A stretch of DNA of 13,723 nt from Oceanococcus sp051252075 (GTDB lineage Bacteria > Pseudomonadota > Gammaproteobacteria > Nevskiales > Oceanococcaceae): NCBI GenBank assembly GCA_051252075.1, contig JBPOFU010000080.1:1-13723 (forward strand), given 5' to 3'. Position numbers and translations under genes: made by a program. Positions 1-7,282 of this stretch are shown one piece after another. The first letter of the stretch is position 1. Each line of letters opens with the position of its first letter. The notes under the pieces were generated by a model, which was not told the origin of the DNA, did no database searches, and worked only from the letters and a program-made list of their open reading frames with translations.

Positions 1-3000
1 ACTTCATTCTTAGATTCCGGCGATAAGTCCCAACTTCCGAGTATCGCACCAGGCACCACCATTTTTGTCCCCGTCAATCGCGAAGACGACAATGCGCGCA
101 GCGATACCGGCGTCAACATTTTTGGGCAGGTTGTCGCACCCGGCCAATACCCACACAAACTGGGTAGCAATCTGCTGGAATATTTGATGCAGGCTGGTGG
201 CGTTAATAATTTCGCCAGCGTGGATAAAATCCGCATCATTAATGCGGGCAAACCCCAACTGTTTAACCTGACTGAATACTTGGATACCGGTGATGTTGGC
301 TTGCTGCCAGAGGTCGGTGAAGGTGCCACTATATTTGTTCCCATAGTGCGTGCCGATGACCAAGCCCTGGATGACAATGGCATCAATGTGTTTGGGCAAG
401 TGATTTCGCCGGGGCAATATCCCTATAGAACTAGCAGTTCATTACTGGACTACCTAATGCAGGCCGGCGGAGTAAATAACTACGCCAGTGTCGACAAAAT
501 TCGTGTCATCAGCGGTGGTGAACCACGCCTATTTAACCTGACCCAGTTTCTCGATACCGGTGACATCGCTAGCATGCCCAGTATCGCGCCTGGCGCGACC
601 CTGTTCATTCCGGTCAAAACGGAAGCGGTGGAACAATCTGGACGTAATGTTTACGTCATGGGCGAAGTATTTCGCCCTGGCACTTATGAACTGCAACCTG
701 ATACCAGTTTCATGGAAGTGCTCGCGCAATCCGGCGGCCCTACCCGGTTTGCGGATACGCGGCGCCTGATCATTCTATCTACAGACGGTAGTGTTTCAAG
801 CTTCGACTTTTCTGCTTACACCGATGGCGATAGCCAATTGCTGCCGCCCAATTTGGGCGCAGGTGATGCGCTATTCGTTTCAGAAAAGCCGGATCAAGTA
901 AACGGCGCGTGGTTGAAAATCCCACCCAACCGCGCTGTTTCAATGCTAGGAGCCGTCAATAAGCCGGGGCGCTATCAGTGGTCAGAAGAAATGGGACTGC
1001 TGGATTTACTGGGACATGCTGGCGGCCCAACAAATAAGGCGGACACCTCTAAGCTCACCATCATTCCCGGTGGTGAGGACGCGGGGAAAGAACTGGTACG
1101 CTTCAACTTTGAAGAATTCCATACCTCGGGCGCCAAGCAGGCTCTGCCGCTGATCAAAGGCGGCTATACCGTCATGATGCCGGAGCTACCGGTCAGCCCG
1201 GTGGACAACAAAGCACAATGGGTACGTCAGCCCAGCGAATCATCCATTTACATCATGGGTGCTGTTGGCATGCCTGGGCGCTTCGCCTTCACGCCGCAGC
1301 TGAACTTTTTAGACATACTGACCGCGGCGAATGGCCCCAGTGAGGGCGCCGATCTTCGGCACATACAGATTCGCGACCGAAACAATGCCAGCCATCGTGA
1401 GTTTGACCTCAGCGCGTACATGGTTAGCCAGGACGAGTCTCTGCTGCCGATCGTCAATGCGGAAGATGTTGTCTTTATTCCTTATCAGAACGCACCCTCG
1501 CGGCCGATTAATATTATTGGTGCGGTGGCTGCACCTGGGCGTTACGAGTTCAACGACGATTTAAACTTAGTCCAACTTTTAGCGATCGCTGGCGGACCAG
1601 GTGAAGATGCTGATCTCGCCTTTGTCCGCATTAAACCTAGCCAAGGTACGGCGCAAGATTTTGATCTCGTAGCATGGAGCAAAAATACACAGCTTGGTAT
1701 TAAAGAACTTCCTCCCATCCAGGAAGGCGATACCGTCATCGTGCCTCGTCAACCCGAAAGCCCGATTGATAACAAACAACGCTGGTTGCAGCTCGAGTCT
1801 CATCAGGCGATATACATTTTGGGTGAAGTGGGCATACCAGGGCGCTACGCTTTTAATCCACAAATGAGTTTCCTGGACATTTTGGCTGCGGCCAATGGCC
1901 CTACTGAAGCTGCAGACTTTGAGAACATTCAGGTCACCTACCGCAGAGATGGCCGTGTGCGTACTGAAGTTTTTGATTTATCTGGCTATATGAGTGGGGA
2001 TATGCCGGATCGTTTGCCTCAGGTGCAGAGTTCTGACCTGATTTTAGTACCGGCCAAGAGTGATTCGCTAGAAGCTGTCAATGTCATCGGAGCCGTCAAT
2101 GGGCCCGGACGCCATGGCTTTAAACGCGGCATGAATCTCGCCGATGTACTGGCCTTGGCTGGCGGCCCCAACGAAACGGGAGACATGGCCCATATATTGA
2201 TCGTGCCTGGAGGCAAGCGCATAGGAGCACAAGCCGTCGTATTCGACTTCGCACGCTTCGAATCACAAGGTGAAAGCGCATTGCCCCAGGTGCACGCAGG
2301 CGATACCGTAATCGTACCGGAGCTGCCGATTGACCCGATTGACAACAAGGCACGTTGGTTACGTTTGTCACCCAAGGATGCGATTTACATCATGGGCGAA
2401 GTGGGCCGCCCAGGTCGCTATGCCTTCAACGACAATATGGGCTTTTTGGACATACTCGCCGCTGCTGACGGCCCCACCCCGACAGCAGACTATGAAAACA
2501 TCCAAATCACCTATAGACGTGAGGACAGGACCTGGACAGAACGCTTCAATTTGTCAGAATTTTTGGTCAGCGGAAATGAACAACTGCTGCCCAAAGTCAC
2601 CACCGGCGATTTGATATTGGTACCGTCGGAAGACGACTCCAGCGACACCATTAATGTCATAGGTGAAGCCAACAGTCCCGGGCGAGTTGATTATTCACTG
2701 GGCATGAATCTCATAGATGTTATTGCGCTGGCACGCGGATACAGCGAAAGAGCCGACACCGCAAACATCAAGATCATTCCATCGCAAAGTCAAGGGCGTG
2801 GTGGTTTCCCATGCGTTACCAATGGCAGTTGCATGAGTTTTGATCTGGCTGATTTCGAGGCCGGCGGCGAAGGCGTATTGCCCCCCATAGGGCCGGGTGA
2901 CACCGTTATCATCCCGTCCTTACCTGATGACGATGACCAAAACGGCAGTAAATCCGTTTGGGTGAAACAAGCATCAGAAGATTCCATTTATATTATGGGG

Positions 3001-3606
3001 GCTGTGGGGCTACCCGGTCGGTATGCCTTCAATGAAAAGCTCCACTTTATCGATATATTGGCGGCCGCGGACGGACCTTCCAGCAAAGCAGATTTACACA
3101 ATATTCGTGTCTCACATCGCAACGGCCCATACGCCTTGGTCTCCGAGGTGAATTTAGCGCTGTACTTTGAAACCGGTGATGAGCACCTATTGCCAACCGT
3201 GCGCCCCCAAGATGTCATTTACGTGCCCAACCGAGATCGCCAATGGTTGGACGTGCGTAAGGAAAGCACGGTGCGGGTACTCGGGGCTGTGAACGACCCG
3301 GGACGCTATAGTTTCAATAGCGACATGACGATATTGGACTTACTGGCGGAAGCTGGTGGTGTCAGCGGCAGCGCTGACACACATTCCATACTCGTGATTA
3401 ACCGCAGTGTTGCGGGCAACGTATCTCGCCGATTCGATCTGCGAAAATTCGCTGGACACGGTGACTTTGGCATGCTGCCAACCCTACGAGCAGGCGACAC
3501 GATTTATGTTCCAGAAGATGATGAGAGTGGTTGGGCGCAATTTATGGAAACTGTACGCGACTTGGTCTCGATATTGTCGATCGTTGCCTTGATCGTTGCA
3601 CTCTAG
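1..3606 (+). CDS. Giant multi-SLBB-domain polysaccharide export/assembly protein (5' end outside window)
   Basis: Frame 1 is open from the first base, so 1201 C-terminal residues are visible and the start lies upstream. The sequence is a chain of SLBB (soluble-ligand-binding beta-grasp) domains. Each opens with a strand like IYIMGEVGxPGRYAFN, continues through LLDILAxAGGP..AD, and closes with LPxxxxGDTVIVP. Complete units begin at 112, 382, 649, 937, 1246, 1507, 1810, 2077, 2383, 2650, 2986 and 3271, and the tail of an earlier unit occupies 1-111. The protein ends in a hydrophobic helix (LVSILSIVALIVAL). SLBB domains are known from Wza-type outer-membrane polysaccharide exporters, which normally carry one or a few. 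No Poly_export (PES) domain is visible here; it could lie upstream. A periplasmic scaffold or conduit anchored by its C-terminus is inferred. Nine bases separate it from the kinase-like gene downstream, suggesting an operon. Confidence 0.9.
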   Translation, partial: TSFLDSGDKSQLPSIAPGTTIFVPVNREDDNARSDTGVNIFGQVVAPGQYPHKLGSNLLEYLMQAGGVNNFASVDKIRIINAGKPQLFNLTEYLDTGDVGLLPEVGEGATIFVPIVRADDQALDDNGINVFGQVISPGQYPYRTSSSLLDYLMQAGGVNNYASVDKIRVISGGEPRLFNLTQFLDTGDIASMPSIAPGATLFIPVKTEAVEQSGRNVYVMGEVFRPGTYELQPDTSFMEVLAQSGGPTRFADTRRLIILSTDGSVSSFDFSAYTDGDSQLLPPNLGAGDALFVSEKPDQVNGAWLKIPPNRAVSMLGAVNKPGRYQWSEEMGLLDLLGHAGGPTNKADTSKLTIIPGGEDAGKELVRFNFEEFHTSGAKQALPLIKGGYTVMMPELPVSPVDNKAQWVRQPSESSIYIMGAVGMPGRFAFTPQLNFLDILTAANGPSEGADLRHIQIRDRNNASHREFDLSAYMVSQDESLLPIVNAEDVVFIPYQNAPSRPINIIGAVAAPGRYEFNDDLNLVQLLAIAGGPGEDADLAFVRIKPSQGTAQDFDLVAWSKNTQLGIKELPPIQEGDTVIVPRQPESPIDNKQRWLQLESHQAIYILGEVGIPGRYAFNPQMSFLDILAAANGPTEAADFENIQVTYRRDGRVRTEVFDLSGYMSGDMPDRLPQVQSSDLILVPAKSDSLEAVNVIGAVNGPGRHGFKRGMNLADVLALAGGPNETGDMAHILIVPGGKRIGAQAVVFDFARFESQGESALPQVHAGDTVIVPELPIDPIDNKARWLRLSPKDAIYIMGEVGRPGRYAFNDNMGFLDILAAADGPTPTADYENIQITYRREDRTWTERFNLSEFLVSGNEQLLPKVTTGDLILVPSEDDSSDTINVIGEANSPGRVDYSLGMNLIDVIALARGYSERADTANIKIIPSQSQGRGGFPCVTNGSCMSFDLADFEAGGEGVLPPIGPGDTVIIPSLPDDDDQNGSKSVWVKQASEDSIYIMGAVGLPGRYAFNEKLHFIDILAAADGPSSKADLHNIRVSHRNGPYALVSEVNLALYFETGDEHLLPTVRPQDVIYVPNRDRQWLDVRKESTVRVLGAVNDPGRYSFNSDMTILDLLAEAGGVSGSADTHSILVINRSVAGNVSRRFDLRKFAGHGDFGMLPTLRAGDTIYVPEDDESGWAQFMETVRDLVSILSIVALIVAL
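112..3522 (+). repeat. Tandem array of 12 complete SLBB protein repeats
   Basis: This is a protein-level repeat. Successive unit lengths are about 90, 89, 96, 103, 87, 101, 89, 102, 89, 112 and 95 residues. From the fourth unit on, long and short units alternate. Long units end in a linker of the form P(I/V)DNKxxW(L/V), with a diverged DDDQNGSKSVWV version in the tenth. The following short units open with IYIMG or IYILG. The array is therefore built of roughly 190-residue two-domain modules starting at 937, 1507, 2077 and 2650. The first two units form a separate, more similar subgroup (GQYP and MQAGGVNN motifs). DNA identity between units is modest, so these are old duplications. Confidence 0.88.
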
Positions 3607-3608
3607 GG
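3605..3608 (+). promoter_or_regulatory. Shine-Dalgarno AGGG overlapping the SLBB stop codon
   Basis: AGGG overlaps the TAG stop of the SLBB gene and lies 7 nt before the ATG at 3616. This supports that start and suggests translation of the second gene depends on ribosomes finishing the first. Confidence 0.5.
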
Positions 3609-3615
3609 CGGCCCG

Positions 3616-4299
3616 ATGTCAGATTTTACAAGCCTGCTGGATCACATCTCACCGCCGCACAAGCTGATCGGCGTCGCCGCCGTATTTGAAGATTCTCAAA
3701 CGGGTTTCATTGCCATGGCCATGGCTGAAAAGCTGCTGGGTCTAGGGCATAGCTGTCTCGTTGTCGATCTCAATGTAGACCATCCAGAAATTGGTTTACT
3801 CAGCGGTGTTATGAGCAGTGAATGGGATGGCAGCATAGATACGCTTCAGGATGCTATACACCATCTCCCGAATGGCTTAGACATACTCATCACCAGCGGC
3901 CTGCATGGTGCAACGTTTCGCACTGTGAATTGGATCAAGCGTTTGCTTTCTGACGCCCGGCAACACTACGATCACGTTATCGTCGCCATGCCCGCGGTGC
4001 TGGAAGAGAATATTCAAGCCGCAGACCCGTCGACCATTGCCATCATTTTGGACACGGTGGTACTGGTCACCGTCGCGCGCCGGGATACGCAATCAGAACT
4101 CGTACAGGCGGTCAATATTATTCGCGGCAACAACGACGAAAACAAAGTTGCCGGTGTTGTCATTAACGATTTTGCCAATCCGAATCTGGCAGAACACCTC
4201 AGCGATGCCCTCGCCCCCGCTTTGCGTAATCATCCATTGATTTACCAGCGCCTACGAAACTGGTTCGAAAAGGTTTCTATCTTCAATATTCCGTATTAG
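3616..4299 (+). CDS. Degenerate BY-kinase/ParA-like P-loop protein, probably catalytically inactive
   Basis: The 227-residue protein has the layout of the cytoplasmic domain of bacterial tyrosine kinases and ParA/MinD ATPases. A first strand plus loop (residues 17-30, LIGVAAVFEDSQTG) sits where Walker A belongs. A Walker A'-like strand CLVVDLNVDHPEIGLL follows (47-62, Asp51 kept), then YDHVIVAMPAV (118-128) at the Walker B position. The key residues are missing: the GxxGxGK(S/T) signature reads EDSQTG with no lysine, and the Walker B Asp is Ala124. There is no Tyr-rich tail; only a few tyrosines occur, the last being the final residue. BY-kinases control chain length and assembly of exported polysaccharides, and the SLBB gene 9 bp upstream fits that setting. 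A structural or regulatory pseudokinase is inferred. It ends in a 4-bp convergent overlap with the next gene. Confidence 0.72.
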   Translation: MSDFTSLLDHISPPHKLIGVAAVFEDSQTGFIAMAMAEKLLGLGHSCLVVDLNVDHPEIGLLSGVMSSEWDGSIDTLQDAIHHLPNGLDILITSGLHGATFRTVNWIKRLLSDARQHYDHVIVAMPAVLEENIQAADPSTIAIILDTVVLVTVARRDTQSELVQAVNIIRGNNDENKVAGVVINDFANPNLAEHLSDALAPALRNHPLIYQRLRNWFEKVSIFNIPY

Positions 4300-5186
4300 T
4301 CGGCAGCAAGACTTTTAAACATTTTGATGGTGCGCCCACCATCTCCCCACTCCACGCTGTCCATGCTATAGCGAATCAAGGTTACACCTCGCCCCCCTAG
4401 GCTTGCGACGGGATCAACCGGATCCACAAGTCGAGCGAAATCGAAACCTGTTCCTTGGTCCGTAACCGTAAGCCCTATCCCACCCTGATCGACCTCAACA
4501 ATGACCTGCACTTCACGTGCGGCATAGGCGGGATCCAATTCACGTTCTTGAATCTGTGCATAAAATTCATCCCAATCCGCTTCTTTGGTCTCGCTGGATA
4601 CCTGCAAATTTCCATGAACAACAGCGTTGGTAATCGATTCGGTCAAAGCCAATGCCAGCGAATCTCCCTTAATGGCCGCGACACTTAAAAACGGCCTGAG
4701 GTGGTCGCTAATGCGATGCACCACGGTCTTAACAATCGATGAGCGACTATTAAAGGTTAGCTGTAACTGCTCTTGATATACCACACCCACTGCGTCCGCC
4801 AAGCGGGAACCAAAATTCACATTGCGCAAGACATCTAAGCGCCGCAATAAATCAGCGATTTGTTGCTTATTGATCGGCTTAATCAGAAAATCGAAAGCCC
4901 GCAAACGCAACGCCGCTACGATCAGTTGAGAATCTGAGCGCTCGGAAATCATCGCGACCGGAATTTCCAAGCCGCCTTCCCGCATCCGCGTCAAAATGTC
5001 CAAGCCATCAGAGGAAGACAACAGCAGCCCTAACAACACCAAGTCAAAATCCGCACTGCGATTTTGTATGTCTAACCAAGCCTGCGCGCCGTTCTCACTG
5101 AGCAATACTGTGTGGCCCATTTCAGTAAATATGTGGCCGAGAAAACTTTGAACACTTTGATCTTCTTCAACAATGAGTATGTGCAT
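4296..5186 (-). CDS. Pseudo-receiver + RsbW-like serine kinase/ATPase
   Basis: The 296-residue protein has an N-terminal receiver (about 1-120) and a C-terminal GHKL ATPase of the RsbW/anti-sigma-kinase class (about 145-290). Acidic-pocket residues (VEED, 6-9), Ser81 and Lys103 are kept. The phospho-acceptor site reads DLVLLGLLL, with Gly53 (codon GGG) in place of Asp, so normal phosphorylation is not expected. The ATPase half looks intact: N-box LTESITNAVVHGN (181-193), G1 box DQGTGF (243-248) and G2 box GGRG (264-267). It shares architecture, including an insert after the N-box, with the protein at 8143-9027. GAGGA lies 4 nt before the ATG. It follows the dioxygenase gene by 39 bp on the same strand. 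Families with such ATPase domains phosphorylate or bind STAS antagonists or sigma factors; the target here is unknown. Confidence 0.85.
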   Translation of the reverse strand: MHILIVEEDQSVQSFLGHIFTEMGHTVLLSENGAQAWLDIQNRSADFDLVLLGLLLSSSDGLDILTRMREGGLEIPVAMISERSDSQLIVAALRLRAFDFLIKPINKQQIADLLRRLDVLRNVNFGSRLADAVGVVYQEQLQLTFNSRSSIVKTVVHRISDHLRPFLSVAAIKGDSLALALTESITNAVVHGNLQVSSETKEADWDEFYAQIQERELDPAYAAREVQVIVEVDQGGIGLTVTDQGTGFDFARLVDPVDPVASLGGRGVTLIRYSMDSVEWGDGGRTIKMFKSLAAD

Positions 5187-5209
5187 AGAATCCTCAATTC
5201 AATCTACAC

Positions 5210-5224
5210 GTTATCAATGATAAC
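5210..5224 (-). promoter_or_regulatory. Perfect 6-bp-stem hairpin between dioxygenase and regulator genes
   Basis: GTTATC-AAT-GATAAC is a perfect inverted repeat occupying much of the 39-bp gap between the dioxygenase stop (5226) and the regulator start (5186). On the transcribed strand it lies upstream of the GAGGA ribosome-binding site and has no T-run, so it is not a classical terminator. It could be an operator or an mRNA-processing or stability hairpin. Confidence 0.4.
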
Positions 5225-5225
5225 C

Positions 5226-6140
5226 CTAGGATACTATCCGCCGTCGCAAACCATGGTAAATCCGTAGACCTTGGTCTTGTGCGTCACGCAGCAGCAAACG
5301 CAACTTTAGCAATATACTGATATAACGGTGCAATCCGCGGAAGCGGCGATGCTGTATTGGCAGTTCGCTGTTCGCGCTTTCCCGACCTATGCCAAGTAGG
5401 CTTTGTTGCCGCTCACTAAGCAGTGGCAGCATAGACACTTTCAACATAGGCGCTTGATAACGGCCGTATGCGGTTTCATCGCTCAGCAATGGAGTGGCGG
5501 GATCATGAAAATTAAAGAAAACCACATGACGCGGCTTTAACACGGGGCTGGCTTGGCGATGAATGCCACTGGTGTCAAACAAAAAGGCGGTCCCGGCTTC
5601 GCCATACATATCCAAGATTGGGTGTGCAAGCTCCGCCACTTGTGCATCACTCCAATGTCCGTGGCGTAGGTTTTTGAGGTGGGAGCCTTGCAAATAGCGA
5701 AACTGACCGCTGGCCGCTGACGACAAATAAACTCCCAGCTTAATTTGCTTAGGCACCTGTGCAAGATCAGAGTCATACCAAGCATCATTGTGCCAGCCAT
5801 GAAAATTTCGCCGAGTGGCAACGGTTTCCCAACCTCGTGCTTCAGTCAATACATAGTCGTGTTGAAAATACTCATCTAAAACCTTATGAACCAAAGGATG
5901 TAAGGCTAAATCTACAAACCCTCGATCCAGAGCCAGGCAATCTTCCACTAGACGGCGCCATCGCTCGTTTTGCTCGTAGCCGCGCCAGGTGTTGAAGCTG
6001 TGCATGCGCAAGCGTTGGCAGAATGCCTGCTGCATCGACATTAAGCGCTGTGGTGACAGCAAATTCGGTAACTGCACTACGCCATTGCAACGCAATTCCT
6101 GTAACAGCGGGTGATGATCGAATGATGTACCCGAATTCAT
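5226..6140 (-). CDS. PhyH-family Fe(II)/2-oxoglutarate dioxygenase
   Basis: The 304-residue protein resembles phytanoyl-CoA dioxygenase (PhyH) family hydroxylases. The iron-binding facial triad is visible: HxD as His117 and Asp119 in FHGWHNDAWY, and distal His194 in DTSGIHRQASP. Arg204 in PRHVVFFNF is placed to hold 2-oxoglutarate. KLGVYLSSAASGQFRYLQGSH (about 134-154) is the typical core strand region. The last 40 or so residues are unusually Arg-rich with short hydrophobic stretches (ISILLKLRLLL), which could favour association with the membrane surface. The ATG overlaps the glycosyltransferase stop by 4 bp (ATGA), so the two are probably translated together. Family members oxidise small molecules, lipids, amino acids or sugars. 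The substrate here cannot be read from sequence; a sugar or lipid-linked glycan is a guess from context. Confidence 0.83.
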   Translation of the reverse strand: MNSGTSFDHHPLLQELRCNGVVQLPNLLSPQRLMSMQQAFCQRLRMHSFNTWRGYEQNERWRRLVEDCLALDRGFVDLALHPLVHKVLDEYFQHDYVLTEARGWETVATRRNFHGWHNDAWYDSDLAQVPKQIKLGVYLSSAASGQFRYLQGSHLKNLRHGHWSDAQVAELAHPILDMYGEAGTAFLFDTSGIHRQASPVLKPRHVVFFNFHDPATPLLSDETAYGRYQAPMLKVSMLPLLSERQQSLLGIGRESANSELPIQHRRFRGLHRYISILLKLRLLLRDAQDQGLRIYHGLRRRIVS

Positions 6141-7237
6141 GCCAACAAGGCCCCATATACATCCAAAGTTCTGGCCACTTGTATCCTAATATCGAATTTT
6201 TGCTCGGCCACCTGACGTGCCATTTTACCCATGCCGGTCAAGCGTTCTGGCTGTTGAGCTAAGCGCTGAACTGTGCGCGCCCACGTGTCGACATCCAAGT
6301 CTTCAAATAGGATTCCAGAGCCGCCATCGGCCACAACCTCACTCACTGCACCAACGCTGTGAGCCAAAGCCGGCACCCCGCTAGCGGCCGCTTCCGCCAA
6401 TACGTATCCGAAAGCTTCATCCCACCGTGATGGGCACAGCAATAGAGAAAACTCGGGTAACAATGCCGCGACGTCACTGCGATTTCCAAGCATCAAGACG
6501 TGCTCTTGTTGAGCATCAATATGGGTGGATAGAGGACCGTCACCAATGACCACTAGGCAATACTCACGCGCATTCAATTGCGCCATCAGTTCGAGTAAAA
6601 AATCAAAACCTTTTTGCTCATTCAGCGAGCCCACAAACCCAAGCACTATGCGTCCTGCTGCCCACTCACGAATATCAGCATTTGGCCATTGTCGATCGGA
6701 AAATCGGTCCAAATCTACGCCGTTGTAAATACGGATGCTGTTAAGGCCTGCACGATTGTTGTTGAGCCGTGCTAAAACAAAGTCGGATACCGCGATGTAG
6801 TTATCCACGTGACGACCATACCATCTACGCCTTAAGCGCTTCAGCAGGGTTATTGGATTCCAATGCACTAGTGCATCGGGATCAGAAGCATGATCAGTCA
6901 CCACACAACGCACCCCCACAGCATTTGCTACGACCAATATCAATGGCGAACACGGCCCAACAAAATGCAAATGCACCACATCCGGCCTCCACTGGACTAT
7001 GACTTGCTTTAGCTGCTGGCACTGAGTCGGCAGATCCTGAGCGTGCAAGGTCAATTCCATACCCTGGGTTTGGAATGCATCCCGCTGTGCGTCTGAAATT
7101 TTATTACCAATACTCGTACACAACGTCCATCCATGTTCCGCAACATCCCTATGCATACGAATCATATAATCTTCAAACGCTCCCTGGTACTGGCTGTTAA
7201 TGCCCGCCCACTGAAGAATTCTCAATGACCTATCCAC
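6137..7237 (-). CDS. GT4-family (GT-B fold) glycosyltransferase
   Basis: The 366-residue length is typical of GT4 retaining glycosyltransferases. The N-terminal acceptor-binding Rossmann domain (about 1-175) includes RPDVVHLHF (84-92). The C-terminal nucleotide-sugar domain starts near IVLGFVGSLNEQKG (197-210) and continues with VVIGDGP (229-235) and the donor-binding signature EAFGYVLAE, giving Glu274 and Glu282 of the EX7E motif. YNGVDLDRF (171-179) is the usual hinge motif. There is no signal peptide or transmembrane segment, so it is a cytoplasmic or peripheral enzyme. The first possible start is GTG at 7237, almost touching AAAAAGG; a TTG four codons in (7225) gives better spacing from GGGTGG and a typical GT start (MRILQWAG). 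It is the first gene of a minus-strand set with the dioxygenase. A role in surface glycan assembly is inferred. Confidence 0.88.
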   Translation of the reverse strand: MDRSLRILQWAGINSQYQGAFEDYMIRMHRDVAEHGWTLCTSIGNKISDAQRDAFQTQGMELTLHAQDLPTQCQQLKQVIVQWRPDVVHLHFVGPCSPLILVVANAVGVRCVVTDHASDPDALVHWNPITLLKRLRRRWYGRHVDNYIAVSDFVLARLNNNRAGLNSIRIYNGVDLDRFSDRQWPNADIREWAAGRIVLGFVGSLNEQKGFDFLLELMAQLNAREYCLVVIGDGPLSTHIDAQQEHVLMLGNRSDVAALLPEFSLLLCPSRWDEAFGYVLAEAAASGVPALAHSVGAVSEVVADGGSGILFEDLDVDTWARTVQRLAQQPERLTGMGKMARQVAEQKFDIRIQVARTLDVYGALLA

Positions 7238-7250
7238 CCTTTTTATTTTT

Positions 7251-7256
7251 TATAAT
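7251..7256 (+). promoter_or_regulatory. Candidate -10 element TATAAT for the lipoprotein gene
   Basis: A perfect TATAAT lies in the AT-rich 42-bp divergent spacer, 23 bp before the ATG at 7280. It would give a leader of roughly 17 nt. No convincing -35 sits at 16-18 bp; the nearest TTGACA-like match is ATGACC at 7225-7230, 20 bp away. The reverse strand of the same block (TATAAA within AAAAAAT runs) could serve the glycosyltransferase, so divergent promoters may overlap. Confidence 0.45.
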
Positions 7257-7261
7257 CGCCA

Positions 7262-7282
7262 CATAAGGATGACAGCCTTATG
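7262..7282 (+). promoter_or_regulatory. Hairpin pairing the Shine-Dalgarno with the start codon
   Basis: CATAAGG (7262-7268) is a perfect inverted complement of CCTTATG (7276-7282), with a 7-nt loop ATGACAG. The left arm contains the AAGGA Shine-Dalgarno (7265-7269) and the right arm contains the first ATG (7280-7282). In mRNA the stem would hide both ribosome-binding elements. As DNA the same dyad could be a repressor site just downstream of the TATAAT. Confidence 0.45.

Noticed and set aside
184..186. Possible start of the SLBB protein at 184
   Set aside because: The codon is TTG, inside an SLBB unit, and the same frame is open and SLBB-like back to base 1. The gene is truncated by the window edge rather than starting here.
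184..3522. SLBB array as a candidate DNA repeat, mobile element or CRISPR
   Set aside because: Repetition is at the protein level only; codons differ widely between units and no spacer/repeat pattern exists in the DNA.
3616..4299. Active BY-kinase call
   Set aside because: The fold pattern matches, but the Walker A Lys, the Walker B Asp and a Tyr-rich tail are all missing, so an active kinase is not supported.
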